This document shows, one piece after another, positions 33,387-39,959 of a stretch of 39,982 nt of DNA. Source of the DNA: UBA4717 sp045577925 (lineage in GTDB: Bacteria; Bacillota; Clostridia; Oscillospirales; CAG-272). The stretch's first letter is position 1. Every line of letters begins with the position of its first letter. The notes below the pieces were generated by a model, which worked only from the letters and a program-made list of their open reading frames with translations, searched no databases and was not told the origin of the DNA. Made by a program: the position numbers and the translations under genes. Location of the stretch: contig JAZNJH010000051.1 of NCBI GenBank assembly GCA_045577925.1, positions 1 to 39,982 on the forward strand. The letters are read 5' to 3'.

Positions 33387-34310
33387 TCACGAATTTTCTG
33401 TAATATATTCTTCGGCAAAGTGTGCGGCAACTGCACCGTCGGCCACCGCCGTTACAACCTGCCTTAATACCTTAGTACGAATATCCCCAACAGCATAAAC
33501 TCCGTCTATATTTGTCTTTGTGGATTCGTCTGCTATAATATAACCCGACTCATCAAGCGAAACTGCGCCGCCCAGAATATCTGTTGCCGGCTTTCGTCCG
33601 ATACTTACAAAAATTCCGTCTGCCTCGATAATCTTTTCTTCTTTTGTATTTACGTGCTCTACCTTTACACCCTTGATTTTGCCGTCATATATAAATTCAC
33701 TGACAATGCTGTTATATACAAACTCCACGTTTTCTGCCCTCATAAGCGGCTCATGGTATATCTTCGTTGCCCTGAGAGTATCCCTGCGGTGAACAAGATA
33801 GACCTTTTTTGCAAGCCTTGAAAGATAAAGCGCATCGGAAACGGCAGAATTTCCGCCTCCAACAACGACTACCGTTTTATCCTTATAAAACCTGCCGTCG
33901 CAGTGAGCGCAGTAGTGAACGCCTCGCCCTGTAAGCTCGCTTTCAAGAGGAAGACCGAGAGTGCGGGGATTTGCGCCCATTGAAAGCACAACCGTCCTTG
34001 TAAGATACTCGCCGGATGTCGTTATCACCTTTTTCACTCTGCCCTCAAGCTCAAGAGATGTCACCTCGGCGTACTCGGTTTTTGCACCGAAGCGCTCAGC
34101 TCCCGCCTGCATTTTCATACCAAGCGTAAAGCCGTCAACACCCTCTTCAAATCCGGGATAATTGTCAATATCGCCCGTAAGCGTCATCTGTCCGCCGGCA
34201 GACATTCTTTCTGTTAAAAGTGTTTCAAGCCCTGCTCTTGCAGCGTACAGAGCCGCAGTATATCCGCCGGGACCGCCGCCTATAATTATCATATCATAAA
34301 TGTGATCCAT
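33387..34310 (-). CDS. trxB: Thioredoxin reductase
   Basis: 307 residues, the low-molecular-weight bacterial type. FAD site GGGPGGYTAALYAARAG (11-27), redox pair Cys134-Ala-His-Cys137 (CAHCDG; most homologues have CATCDG), NADPH-domain GGGNSAVSDALYLS (151-164) with HRRDTLRA, and the end motif VYAVGDIRTKVLRQVVTA. It passes electrons from NADPH to thioredoxin, which is encoded 79 nt upstream. Probably co-transcribed with trxA. Confidence 0.96.
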   Translation of the reverse strand: MDHIYDMIIIGGGPGGYTAALYAARAGLETLLTERMSAGGQMTLTGDIDNYPGFEEGVDGFTLGMKMQAGAERFGAKTEYAEVTSLELEGRVKKVITTSGEYLTRTVVLSMGANPRTLGLPLESELTGRGVHYCAHCDGRFYKDKTVVVVGGGNSAVSDALYLSRLAKKVYLVHRRDTLRATKIYHEPLMRAENVEFVYNSIVSEFIYDGKIKGVKVEHVNTKEEKIIEADGIFVSIGRKPATDILGGAVSLDESGYIIADESTKTNIDGVYAVGDIRTKVLRQVVTAVADGAVAAHFAEEYITENS

Positions 34311-34389
34311 AGTATTTCTCCCAAATCGCCATATAGTTTCGCTTCAATACCGGAGTGGGCAAGTTACTTTGTTAAAATCACTTTGCTCT

Positions 34390-34698
34390 TTACTCTTCGA
34401 GCATCGCAAGTATCTGAGCCTTGGGACGGGCACCTGTTACCTGATTTACTACCTCACCGTTTTTGATAACAACGAGTGTGGGTATGCTCATAACGCCAAA
34501 CGACTGTGCAAGCTCAGGTTCATCGTCAACGTTGATCTTTCCGACAACGTATGCGGGGTTTTCTTCTGCAATCTCGTCAACAATGGGGGAAACCATACGG
34601 CAAGGTCCGCACCAATCAGCATAGAAATCTAAAAGAACAATATCACCGCTGTTTGTAATTTCTTCAAAATTGTTTTTATTAACGCTTAATACTGACAT
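34390..34698 (-). CDS. trxA: Thioredoxin
   Basis: 102 residues from the chosen ATG. The active site WCGPC (29-33) and the cis-proline in SIPT (71-74) are intact. The start at 34698 is preferred because AAGGAAGAG lies at correct spacing and the protein then has the normal thioredoxin length; an in-frame ATG at 34728 would add ten non-conserved residues. A -10 TATAAT (34733-34738) precedes it. It feeds trxB and, by inference, the downstream peroxiredoxin. Confidence 0.96.
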   Translation of the reverse strand: MSVLSVNKNNFEEITNSGDIVLLDFYADWCGPCRMVSPIVDEIAEENPAYVVGKINVDDEPELAQSFGVMSIPTLVVIKNGEVVNQVTGARPKAQILAMLEE

Positions 34699-34732
34699 AA
34701 AATACTCTTCCTTTCTTTCACTATACAATTCT

Positions 34733-34738
34733 ATTATA
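34733..34738 (-). promoter_or_regulatory. -10 box of trxA
   Basis: TATAAT on the minus strand, 34 nt upstream of the trxA ATG; no convincing -35. A 9-bp AT hairpin (34752-34774, AATATTTCT/AGAAATATT) lies just upstream. It may serve as a weak terminator of the permease gene, although no T-run follows it. Confidence 0.5.
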
Positions 34739-34824
34739 CCCTGTTTTTATGAATATTTCTGCTGTAGAAATATTATGTTACAGGATAAACGGCTCCGGGT
34801 TTTTGTTGTATTTTCTCTTAGTTT

Positions 34825-36234
34825 TTAATGAGTCAAAAGCAACATCGCTACAAACAATAACGCTATTACCCACGAGCTGACTTTGATTTTTTTGAAATCG
34901 CCGCAGAAAACGCTGATGATTATGTATGAGATCAGTCCAAATGCAATGCCGTAGGAAATGTTATATGTAAACGGCATTACCGCAAGCGTAAGGAATGCGG
35001 GCACGGACACCTTGAAGTCATCCCAGTCAATATTCTTGACCGATGCCATCATCAAAAGACCAACGTAGATAAGTGCCGCCGCTGTTGCACAACTCGGTAC
35101 AAGCTGGGCGATCGGACTTAAAAACATCGCGATAAAGAAGAAAACTCCGCAGAACACAGACGTAAGTCCCGTTCTTCCGCCTGCCGCAACACCTGCGTTT
35201 ACCTCGCTGAAGGTTGTAACAGTAGACGTACCGCATATCGAGCCGACAGTGGTCGCAATAGCATCGGAAAGCATTCCTTTATTCATATTGATAGGCTCGC
35301 CGTTCTCGTCAAGCAGGTCTGCCCGTTCGCAAGCCGCATAAAGCGTGCCGAGCGTGTCGAACATATCGACCATACAGAAAGCAAGTGCAGTCGTTATAAT
35401 GGTAAGTATAAGATTGGCACTGCCGTGCTTTGCGGCGTAAGCCGAGAAATCAAAGCCTTCTGTAAATACCTTGAACAAAGACTGTGTAGCAAATTCCTTA
35501 AAAGCTTCAACAGGACTTATGAAATTGATGCTCAGATTTGCATAAAAGCCGTCAACGGTGAGACCGAGAAAATAATAAAGTGCCATACCACCGATAATTC
35601 CGACAAGCACCGCTCCGCGCATTTTTTTGTGGCTCATAATAACGATAGCAAGGAAGGTGCAGAGCGTTACGATAAGCGGCATAATGTCGCCCCAGCTCTG
35701 GCTCAGAATATTAAAGGAAGCAAGGTCAACACAGGTGGAAGTGTTGGGTACAACGATACCTGCATTCTGAAGTCCGAGAAGCGCAATAAACAGACCGATA
35801 CCCGAGGGAATAGCAACTCTGACCGCATCGGGAAGAGAGTCGAAGATCTTTTTACGAAGTCCCGTAACGGTAAGAAGGATAAAGGTCATACCCTCAATAA
35901 AAATGAGCACGAGCGCGTTTGCATAAGAAAGCCCAAAGCCGATACAAACGGTGTATACGAAAAAGGCGTTAAGTCCCATACCGCTCGCCTGCGCCAAAGG
36001 CAGATTCGCAAGAAGCCCCGCCAGAACAGTTCCGGCAACTGCGGATATAGCTGTTGCGATATAAATAGCGCCGTACGAAACGCCGAGAGGATTCGAACTG
36101 TCGCCGAACGGGTCGGCAAACATATTTGCATTGACCATGAGGATATAGACCATCGCAAAAAATGTAGTCATACCTGCGATAAATTCAGTTTTGACGGTAG
36201 TCCCTCTTTCTTTAAGCTTAAAAAAGCCATCCAT
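34825..36234 (-). CDS. NCS2-family purine permease (AzgA/PbuG-like)
   Basis: 469 residues with about 13 membrane segments. The N-terminal KTEFIAGMTTFFAMVYILMVN is diagnostic of the AzgA-like branch of the NCS2 family, which imports hypoxanthine, guanine or adenine with protons. Further marks are QASGMGLNAFFVYTVC, the pore-loop block with VRVAIPSGIGLFIALLGLQNAG, and CMVDMFDTLGTLYAACERA. AAAGGAGC precedes the start. No purine riboswitch is seen upstream; instead a strong palindrome sits between promoter and start (36254-36284). Confidence 0.93.
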   Translation of the reverse strand: MDGFFKLKERGTTVKTEFIAGMTTFFAMVYILMVNANMFADPFGDSSNPLGVSYGAIYIATAISAVAGTVLAGLLANLPLAQASGMGLNAFFVYTVCIGFGLSYANALVLIFIEGMTFILLTVTGLRKKIFDSLPDAVRVAIPSGIGLFIALLGLQNAGIVVPNTSTCVDLASFNILSQSWGDIMPLIVTLCTFLAIVIMSHKKMRGAVLVGIIGGMALYYFLGLTVDGFYANLSINFISPVEAFKEFATQSLFKVFTEGFDFSAYAAKHGSANLILTIITTALAFCMVDMFDTLGTLYAACERADLLDENGEPINMNKGMLSDAIATTVGSICGTSTVTTFSEVNAGVAAGGRTGLTSVFCGVFFFIAMFLSPIAQLVPSCATAAALIYVGLLMMASVKNIDWDDFKVSVPAFLTLAVMPFTYNISYGIAFGLISYIIISVFCGDFKKIKVSSWVIALLFVAMLLLTH

Positions 36235-36253
36235 GCTACTGCTCCTTTTGGGG

Positions 36254-36284
36254 TTATGTTATAGCACATTGTGTTATAACATAA
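36254..36284 (-). promoter_or_regulatory. Palindromic operator-like site in the purine permease leader
   Basis: TTATGTTATA and TATAACATAA are perfect 10-nt inverted arms around an 11-nt near-symmetrical centre (GCACATTGTGT). It lies from about +5 downstream of the predicted transcript start. The sequence TTATAGCACATT within it recurs at 36298-36309, overlapping the -10 box, which suggests a second, partial site. The cognate regulator is unknown. Confidence 0.6.
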
Positions 36285-36295
36285 TATTTTACACT

Positions 36296-36304
36296 ATTAT
36301 AGCA
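36296..36304 (-). promoter_or_regulatory. Extended -10 promoter of the purine permease
   Basis: TGCTATAAT on the minus strand (perfect -10 at 36296-36301). The best -35, 17 nt further, is the weak TGGAAA. Confidence 0.65.
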
Positions 36305-36355
36305 CATTATTTTACAATTTTCCACAGTTTTTTCAACTTTTTCTTGGAAAGAAAA

Positions 36356-36387
36356 AGCGGCTTGAAATCGTTTGATTTCAAGCCGCT
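36356..36387 (-). terminator. Terminator downstream of the secreted-protein gene
   Basis: A perfect 14-bp stem, AGCGGCTTGAAATC/GATTTCAAGCCGCT, with loop GTTT, followed on the minus strand by TTTTTCTTT. It lies about 150 nt after the stop of the 36536-38248 gene and insulates the permease promoter. Confidence 0.88.
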
Positions 36388-36492
36388 ATAAAACCAAGTA
36401 GTATTCTTCCTCATTCCCGCTCAAACATTACTTTTGTCATAGATTTATGTATGCATAGTGTATTTTTAACACAATTTTTCTGCTTATTCTAC

Positions 36493-36540
36493 CTATTCAA
36501 CAACAAAAGTCTTGTCAGCCTTTTTAAAAATATCATTACA
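36493..36540 (-). pseudogene. Remnant B of a lost gene 3' end (…KKADKTFVVE-stop)
   Basis: Right after the secreted-protein gene, in another frame, the minus strand reads NDIFKKADKTFVVE then TAG. The segment KADKTFVVE matches KADKSLVVE of remnant A (38363-38401). Nucleotide differences are mostly at third codon positions, the pattern of once-coding DNA. No gene body is attached. The parent family is not identified. Confidence 0.5.
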
Positions 36541-38248
36541 GATCAAAACCAAAATCTGCCATAGAGCACTCAAATTTTTGCAAAAAGTTATCAAACACAA
36601 ACTCAGTATAGTTCAACATTTCTAAATTCATAAACTTTGCTACTTCTTTATATGAATTTACGTTTGCTTTGTTGCCGCTTATACTTTCAAAACTGATATT
36701 GGATTTTTCTCCAAAACTATCTGCATCAATTTTATATATAGCATCAAAATCCGGTGTGTTGGATTTGTTTGAAGGATCATAATAAGAGAACGTACACTGG
36801 TATGTATGATCTTCGCGTGTCAAAGTTGTAATTGAGTATATACGAGCATTATTGTATGTTCTACTCATTATTAATTCAATGGTATCATTTTTATCGTTAT
36901 ATTGTATTGAATACTGTATAGAATCATTGGAATTATCAGATTGCATAAACACAGGTTTATTGTTAACAGTATCATTTTGATGAACAAGGACAAAATCTTT
37001 CAAATTATCAAACGCAATATTCTGCTGTATTGATTTTTCAGGCAAATCATAATCCAATTCAAAATCTTTTAATGTTAATCCTGTGTTATTTTCTTTTAGA
37101 AAGTTATCAAAAATAATTAACGTATCTTCCGATGCTTTACCTAATTTATTCAACATTACATCTCTATTTCCTGTGTTTTTGCTTTCTTCAAAGTTGTATG
37201 CTAACTCCATTTCATTTGAAGAAGCTGATTTTACTATATTACCCGTTATAGAATAGACTTTATCCTCAGTATATCCCCCATCAAAACTTGCATCCGATAA
37301 ATAGAGAGTAAAATTTGTATTTCCTTTTAAAGTCCAATTAGTATATTTGACCGCTACATCTTTTGAATTGTCAATCAGGCTTACACTAAAACTGGCAAGC
37401 CCCTTAGTTATTTCATGCCCTATATGTTTTTCTCCTCTCGCATCAGAATAGTTATAATTATAATTATTGCTAATCCAATTTCTCAATTTTTCAACCGCTT
37501 CTTTTGATGATGTAGTAGATGTAAATGTGAAAATTTCGCTATCTTGCGATTCAACTCCATTTTTAACGGAAGTTACTATAATATTATATTTTTTGCCCTT
37601 TTCCAAGCCCCAATACTCAGTAGTATATTCTTCGCCATAAATCATTCTTAATTTTTCGCCCGTAATTTCATCTTCATCATACCAGAATAATGGTTCTCCA
37701 TCTTCTTTATAATAAAAATGGTAATATTCAGCTCCTTCTACTTCATCCCACTGAATGTATGCTGACCCATTTGCCTGTCTGACCACCCTAATGTTCTTAG
37801 GCGGTTCAAGGAATGATTTTGACGAAAGAATTCTCACTGTTTGAGTGTCACCATTCCAAAAAACTACACAATCAAAGGCTTCTGAAATCGCCCTTAAAGG
37901 AACTAAAGTTCTACCACCAATTAATTGTGCCGAAACATCTAATGTTATAGGTTCGCTATTTTTATATAATATTGTATCATCAATAGCAATGCTAACATTA
38001 GTATTTCCTTTTTGTGCTATTGCAGTCCTTGTATTATTGTCCCAATAAACCACAGCTCCCAATTTCTCAAAAATTGCTCTCATAGGAACCATTGTACGAC
38101 CATTTATCAATAACGGAGCAACATCAAATTGAATTTTTTCATCATCCAGATAAACACTAATCTCACCATTAGCCAAAACCGGAACAAACATAGTTATTGA
38201 GATTATAACTGTTAATGCCAAAGAAATCATTTTTATGTATTTTCTCAT
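36536..38248 (-). CDS. Secreted protein with copper-amine-oxidase-N-type repeats and a fibronectin-III-like domain
   Basis: 570 residues. A signal peptide (1-26, ISLALTVIISITMFVPVLA) is followed by two copies of the copper amine oxidase N-terminal domain fold: VYLDDEKIQFDVAPLLINGR with TMVPMRAIFEKLGAVVYWD (about 30-86) and a second copy ending TLVPLRAISEAFDCVVFW (about 87-146). A fibronectin-III-like domain follows (151-240, PPKNIRVVRQANGSAYIQWD). The C-terminal ~320 residues are Asn/Asp/Ser-rich and unrecognised. It is not an amine oxidase; such repeats occur in cell-surface proteins of Clostridia. The gene is far more AT-rich than its neighbours and is bracketed by remnants A and B, so it was probably acquired. 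GAGGGTGA precedes the ATG. Confidence 0.82.
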   Translation of the reverse strand: MRKYIKMISLALTVIISITMFVPVLANGEISVYLDDEKIQFDVAPLLINGRTMVPMRAIFEKLGAVVYWDNNTRTAIAQKGNTNVSIAIDDTILYKNSEPITLDVSAQLIGGRTLVPLRAISEAFDCVVFWNGDTQTVRILSSKSFLEPPKNIRVVRQANGSAYIQWDEVEGAEYYHFYYKEDGEPLFWYDEDEITGEKLRMIYGEEYTTEYWGLEKGKKYNIIVTSVKNGVESQDSEIFTFTSTTSSKEAVEKLRNWISNNYNYNYSDARGEKHIGHEITKGLASFSVSLIDNSKDVAVKYTNWTLKGNTNFTLYLSDASFDGGYTEDKVYSITGNIVKSASSNEMELAYNFEESKNTGNRDVMLNKLGKASEDTLIIFDNFLKENNTGLTLKDFELDYDLPEKSIQQNIAFDNLKDFVLVHQNDTVNNKPVFMQSDNSNDSIQYSIQYNDKNDTIELIMSRTYNNARIYSITTLTREDHTYQCTFSYYDPSNKSNTPDFDAIYKIDADSFGEKSNISFESISGNKANVNSYKEVAKFMNLEMLNYTEFVFDNFLQKFECSMADFGFDL

Positions 38249-38326
38249 TTAAAATCACCCTCTAAACAGATATATTTCAAACATTGACCACACAAAGTGT
38301 TGTCAATACACTTCGATAAGTGCCGA

Positions 38327-38351
38327 AAAAGCCCTGAAAATCAGGGCTTTT
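38327..38351. terminator. Terminator-like hairpin next to remnant A
   Basis: An 11-bp stem, AAAAGCCCTGA/TCAGGGCTTTT, with loop AAA and T-runs in both directions. It lies just after the stop codon of remnant A, where a terminator of the lost gene would be expected. Confidence 0.8.
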
Positions 38352-38362
38352 AAAACGCGGTA

Positions 38363-38401
38363 TTACTCCCACTCTACTACAAGGCTTTTATCAGCCTTAT
38401 T
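38363..38401 (-). pseudogene. Remnant A of a lost gene 3' end (…KADKSLVVEWE-stop); candidate attachment site
   Basis: The minus strand reads NKADKSLVVEWE then TAA, with an in-frame stop just upstream, so only the last ~12 codons survive, followed by an intact terminator. The final GAGTGGGAGTAA is identical in form to the 3' end of guaA, a known integration site for genomic islands. The residues before it, however, do not look like GuaA. I treat it as the chromosomal end left after an element inserted into the 3' end of a gene. Confidence 0.5.
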
Positions 38402-38477
38402 TTATGGCTTTTTTTCGTATCTTTCATATCACTATTATCACGGAATACCCCCTCAAAAAAGAGAGTATCAATTTTTG

Positions 38478-38496
38478 TAGTACGATTTTAGTACGA
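38478..38496. repeat. TAGTACGA direct repeat, 11-nt period
   Basis: TAGTACGA occurs at 38478-38485 and again at 38489-38496. One helical turn separates the copies, as in binding sites for recombinase arm domains or excisionases. It lies between remnant A and the small HTH gene. Confidence 0.6.
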
Positions 38497-38513
38497 ACAT
38501 AAAACGCTATGTA

Positions 38514-38690
38514 TCAGCAGTAGAATTTTTCGTTAAAATACTTCTTTGGTACTCTACCGCTAACAACTATAAAGCCTTTGTTTGTTAGTTCGTCATTCAA
38601 CCGTTTTATAATGCGGTATGCAGTAGGCTTTGACACGGTAAGTATAACGGAAATATCATCAGCAGTATAGAATACGCTTGTATCTGTCAA
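38514..38690 (-). CDS. Small Xis-like helix-turn-helix protein
   Basis: 58 residues from a TTG start, TTG-ACA-GAT-ACA. The sequence FYTADDISVILTVSKPTAYRI is a helix-turn-helix: strand-like start, DDIS helix, then the recognition helix SKPTAYRIIKRLN. The end GFIVVSGRVPKKYFNEKF is typical of short excisionase-like or plasmid/ICE regulatory proteins. AGAGGTG lies 8 nt upstream of the TTG; no ATG is available in frame. A promoter-like TTGAAA-17-TATAAT (38692-38720) ends only 2 nt before the start, so either translation comes from a longer transcript or the promoter serves something else. Position next to the candidate attachment site supports a role in element excision or control. Confidence 0.65.
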   Translation of the reverse strand: MTDTSVFYTADDISVILTVSKPTAYRIIKRLNDELTNKGFIVVSGRVPKKYFNEKFYC

Positions 38691-38691
38691 T

Positions 38692-38720
38692 ATTATAGCA
38701 CCTCTTTTCTATAATTTCAA
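38692..38720 (-). promoter_or_regulatory. Promoter-like pair just upstream of the HTH gene
   Basis: TTGAAA (38715-38720) and TATAAT (38692-38697, with upstream TGC) are 17 nt apart on the minus strand. The TTG start of the HTH gene lies within the expected transcript start zone. Confidence 0.5.
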
Positions 38721-38726
38721 GTGAAA

Positions 38727-38853
38727 TGTCAACATTTGTCAACATATATGTTTTAAGTTTCAACTTTTTTCAACATCTATATATTTTTGAATTTCAGGTT
38801 TTTTCAGGTTGTTTCCCCCACTATATAATGAAAATGTTAGGTTTTGTAAGGTT
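38727..38853. repeat. Iteron-like phased direct repeats (TCAAC ×4, AGGTT ×4)
   Basis: TCAAC occurs at 38729, 38739, 38760 and 38770 and AGGTT at 38796, 38806, 38839 and 38849. Both occur as pairs exactly 10 nt apart. The fuller units are TGTCAACAT (twice) and two copies of AGGTTTT...AGGTTGTT. One-turn spacing implies that a protein or proteins bind on one face of the helix. Confidence 0.65.
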
Positions 38854-38924
38854 GTTATCCCTTTTTTATATCTGCCCAGTATTCTTTTTTATAGTGGGGA
38901 AAATCTCTTTTTTATAGTGGGGAA
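38813..38924. repeat. TATAGTGGGGAA repeats, two direct and one inverted
   Basis: TCTTTTTTATAGTGGGGAA (19 nt) is repeated exactly at 38883-38901 and 38906-38924, a 23-nt period. An inverted, slightly changed copy (TTCCCCCACTATATA) lies at 38813-38827. Confidence 0.75.
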
Positions 38925-39111
38925 GTATTCAAAATTTCTCTTGCTTCGTTCTCGCTTCGTTTCCTTTTTTATGGACTCCAAAAACTCCAAATACTCACCG
39001 CTTCCGCACCGCTTCAAGCGGATTTTTCACGGCTTCCTCTTGGCTTCGTCTTGGGTAAATTTTGTTTTTCTCGGGCTTCGCTCGTGCTTCGTTCTCACAG
39101 TTCGCTCACAG

Positions 39112-39333
39112 TTAATTTTTGCATTTTCTCTTTGTTCGCTCTCTGTTCGTTCTTCTGTTCGGCTTCTGTTCGTTGAGAAAATCAAAGTCAAAATCATCAA
39201 AAGAGAGGTCAATATCAAGGTCAATTTCAAAGTCATCAAAAGAAAAATCAAGGTCATCAAAATTGAAATTTATCGACACTTCCTCGACAGTTAAATTGTC
39301 TTTTTTCGCCTGTTCATCACCTGTTCGTTTCAT
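39112..39333 (-). CDS. Small protein with Phe/Asp-repeat acidic core and basic tail
   Basis: 73 residues. After NLTVEEVSIN comes an alternating Phe-Asp core (FDDLDFSFDDFEIDLDIDLS, then FDDFDFDF), and a short basic tail (NRRTNRERTKRKCK) whose DNA is low-complexity. The first codon overlaps the stop of the upstream gene by 1 nt (TAATG), which supports real, coupled translation. No known domain is recognised. Acidic, aromatic-patterned proteins of this kind can bind basic proteins or mimic DNA, but that is only a suggestion. It may continue differently if the low-complexity 3' part is degraded. Confidence 0.55.
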   Translation of the reverse strand: MKRTGDEQAKKDNLTVEEVSINFNFDDLDFSFDDFEIDLDIDLSFDDFDFDFLNEQKPNRRTNRERTKRKCKN

Positions 39334-39959
39334 TACTCACTCACCGTGATATAAACGCCCTCTGCATCTGCAAAAATCTTGTCAGCCTGTTCGTCATATA
39401 CTCTTGCTATACCGTCAGAAAGTCCTCTGTCATCACGCATAGCCTTTTGACTCCACATAATAAGCGTGTCAAGATGTTCGTTGTATGGTATGCGATAATC
39501 TTTGAATTGCGTACCGATAGCAAATAACTCTTTGTCCTTTTCTTCCTTGCCTCTTTTATAGGCATAATCTCCGATAATACGGAGCATAGCGGAATTGCCG
39601 TCAAAATCGTTAATAAGTGCTTTGATTTCATCAGGTCGCAAAATACCGCTCTTTAACAGTTCAACTGTTGCAAGGTCTAATTTGTCCCCTGTGGCTCTGT
39701 TGTATCTTCCTAATACATCATCAGCTTCAGCAAGGATATTTTCAAAGTCTGTGTTTGCGGTAGTTCTTAAATCATCAAGGGCTTTTCTGATTTCAGCTTG
39801 TTCTGCTATGTGTTTTGTCTTTGCTTCCTGTTGTAGATTGTAATTGCTCCAACCTCTTGCAATTTCCTTTTGCCATTGTTCAGCGTTTCGATTGTATTGT
39901 TCGGTTAGTCTTTCATACTCGGCTCTATGTGCCTTGTATTTATCATTGATTTTGTCCAA
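39333..39959 (-). CDS. Unrecognised helical protein of the accessory element
   Basis: 208 residues from a TTG start near the window edge (AAAGGAA lies just upstream). The first ~90 residues are strongly helical and likely coiled coil (EYERLTEQYNRNAEQWQKEI, then QQEAKTKHIAEQAEIRKALD). The middle and end are mixed (SGILRPDEIKALINDFDGN, DGIARVYDEQADKIFADAEG). I do not recognise the family. It is translationally coupled to the acidic protein downstream, and the pair lies on the distal side of the candidate attachment site. A start upstream of the window edge is excluded in this frame by lack of sequence, not by evidence. Confidence 0.6.
   Translation of the reverse strand: MDKINDKYKAHRAEYERLTEQYNRNAEQWQKEIARGWSNYNLQQEAKTKHIAEQAEIRKALDDLRTTANTDFENILAEADDVLGRYNRATGDKLDLATVELLKSGILRPDEIKALINDFDGNSAMLRIIGDYAYKRGKEEKDKELFAIGTQFKDYRIPYNEHLDTLIMWSQKAMRDDRGLSDGIARVYDEQADKIFADAEGVYITVSE

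Larger units (their letters stand above)
38691..39111. other. Repeat-rich non-coding region of the accessory element
   Basis: I see no convincing gene. It contains the phased TCAAC and AGGTT arrays (38727-38853), the TATAGTGGGGAA repeats (38813-38924), and a low-complexity stretch from about 38940 rich in CTTCG/TTCGCTC units that runs into the end of the acidic protein gene. Confidence 0.7.

Noticed and set aside
34752..34774. Terminator of the purine permease
   Set aside because: A 9-bp AT-only stem without a T-run; mentioned under the trxA -10 box but not called.
35425..36264. Long plus-strand open frame (279 codons) antisense to the purine permease
   Set aside because: Lies wholly opposite a well-supported permease, has low-complexity composition, no ribosome binding site and no recognisable domain.
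36536..38248. Copper amine oxidase enzyme
   Set aside because: Only the small N-terminal repeat domain is present; there is no catalytic domain or topaquinone site.
38363..38401. Calling remnant A the 3' end of guaA outright
   Set aside because: Only VEWE-stop agrees. GuaA proteins normally end ...KPPATIEWE, and KADKSLV does not fit, so only the attachment-site resemblance is kept.
38727..38924. Possible CRISPR array
   Set aside because: Repeats are 5-19 nt, of several kinds, with spacings of 10-33 nt; no uniform repeat-spacer pattern and no cas gene.
39027..39260. Second minus-strand frame overlapping the acidic protein
   Set aside because: Leu/Thr then Arg/Glu-rich frame created by the repeats; only the 39112-39333 frame is coupled to the upstream gene.
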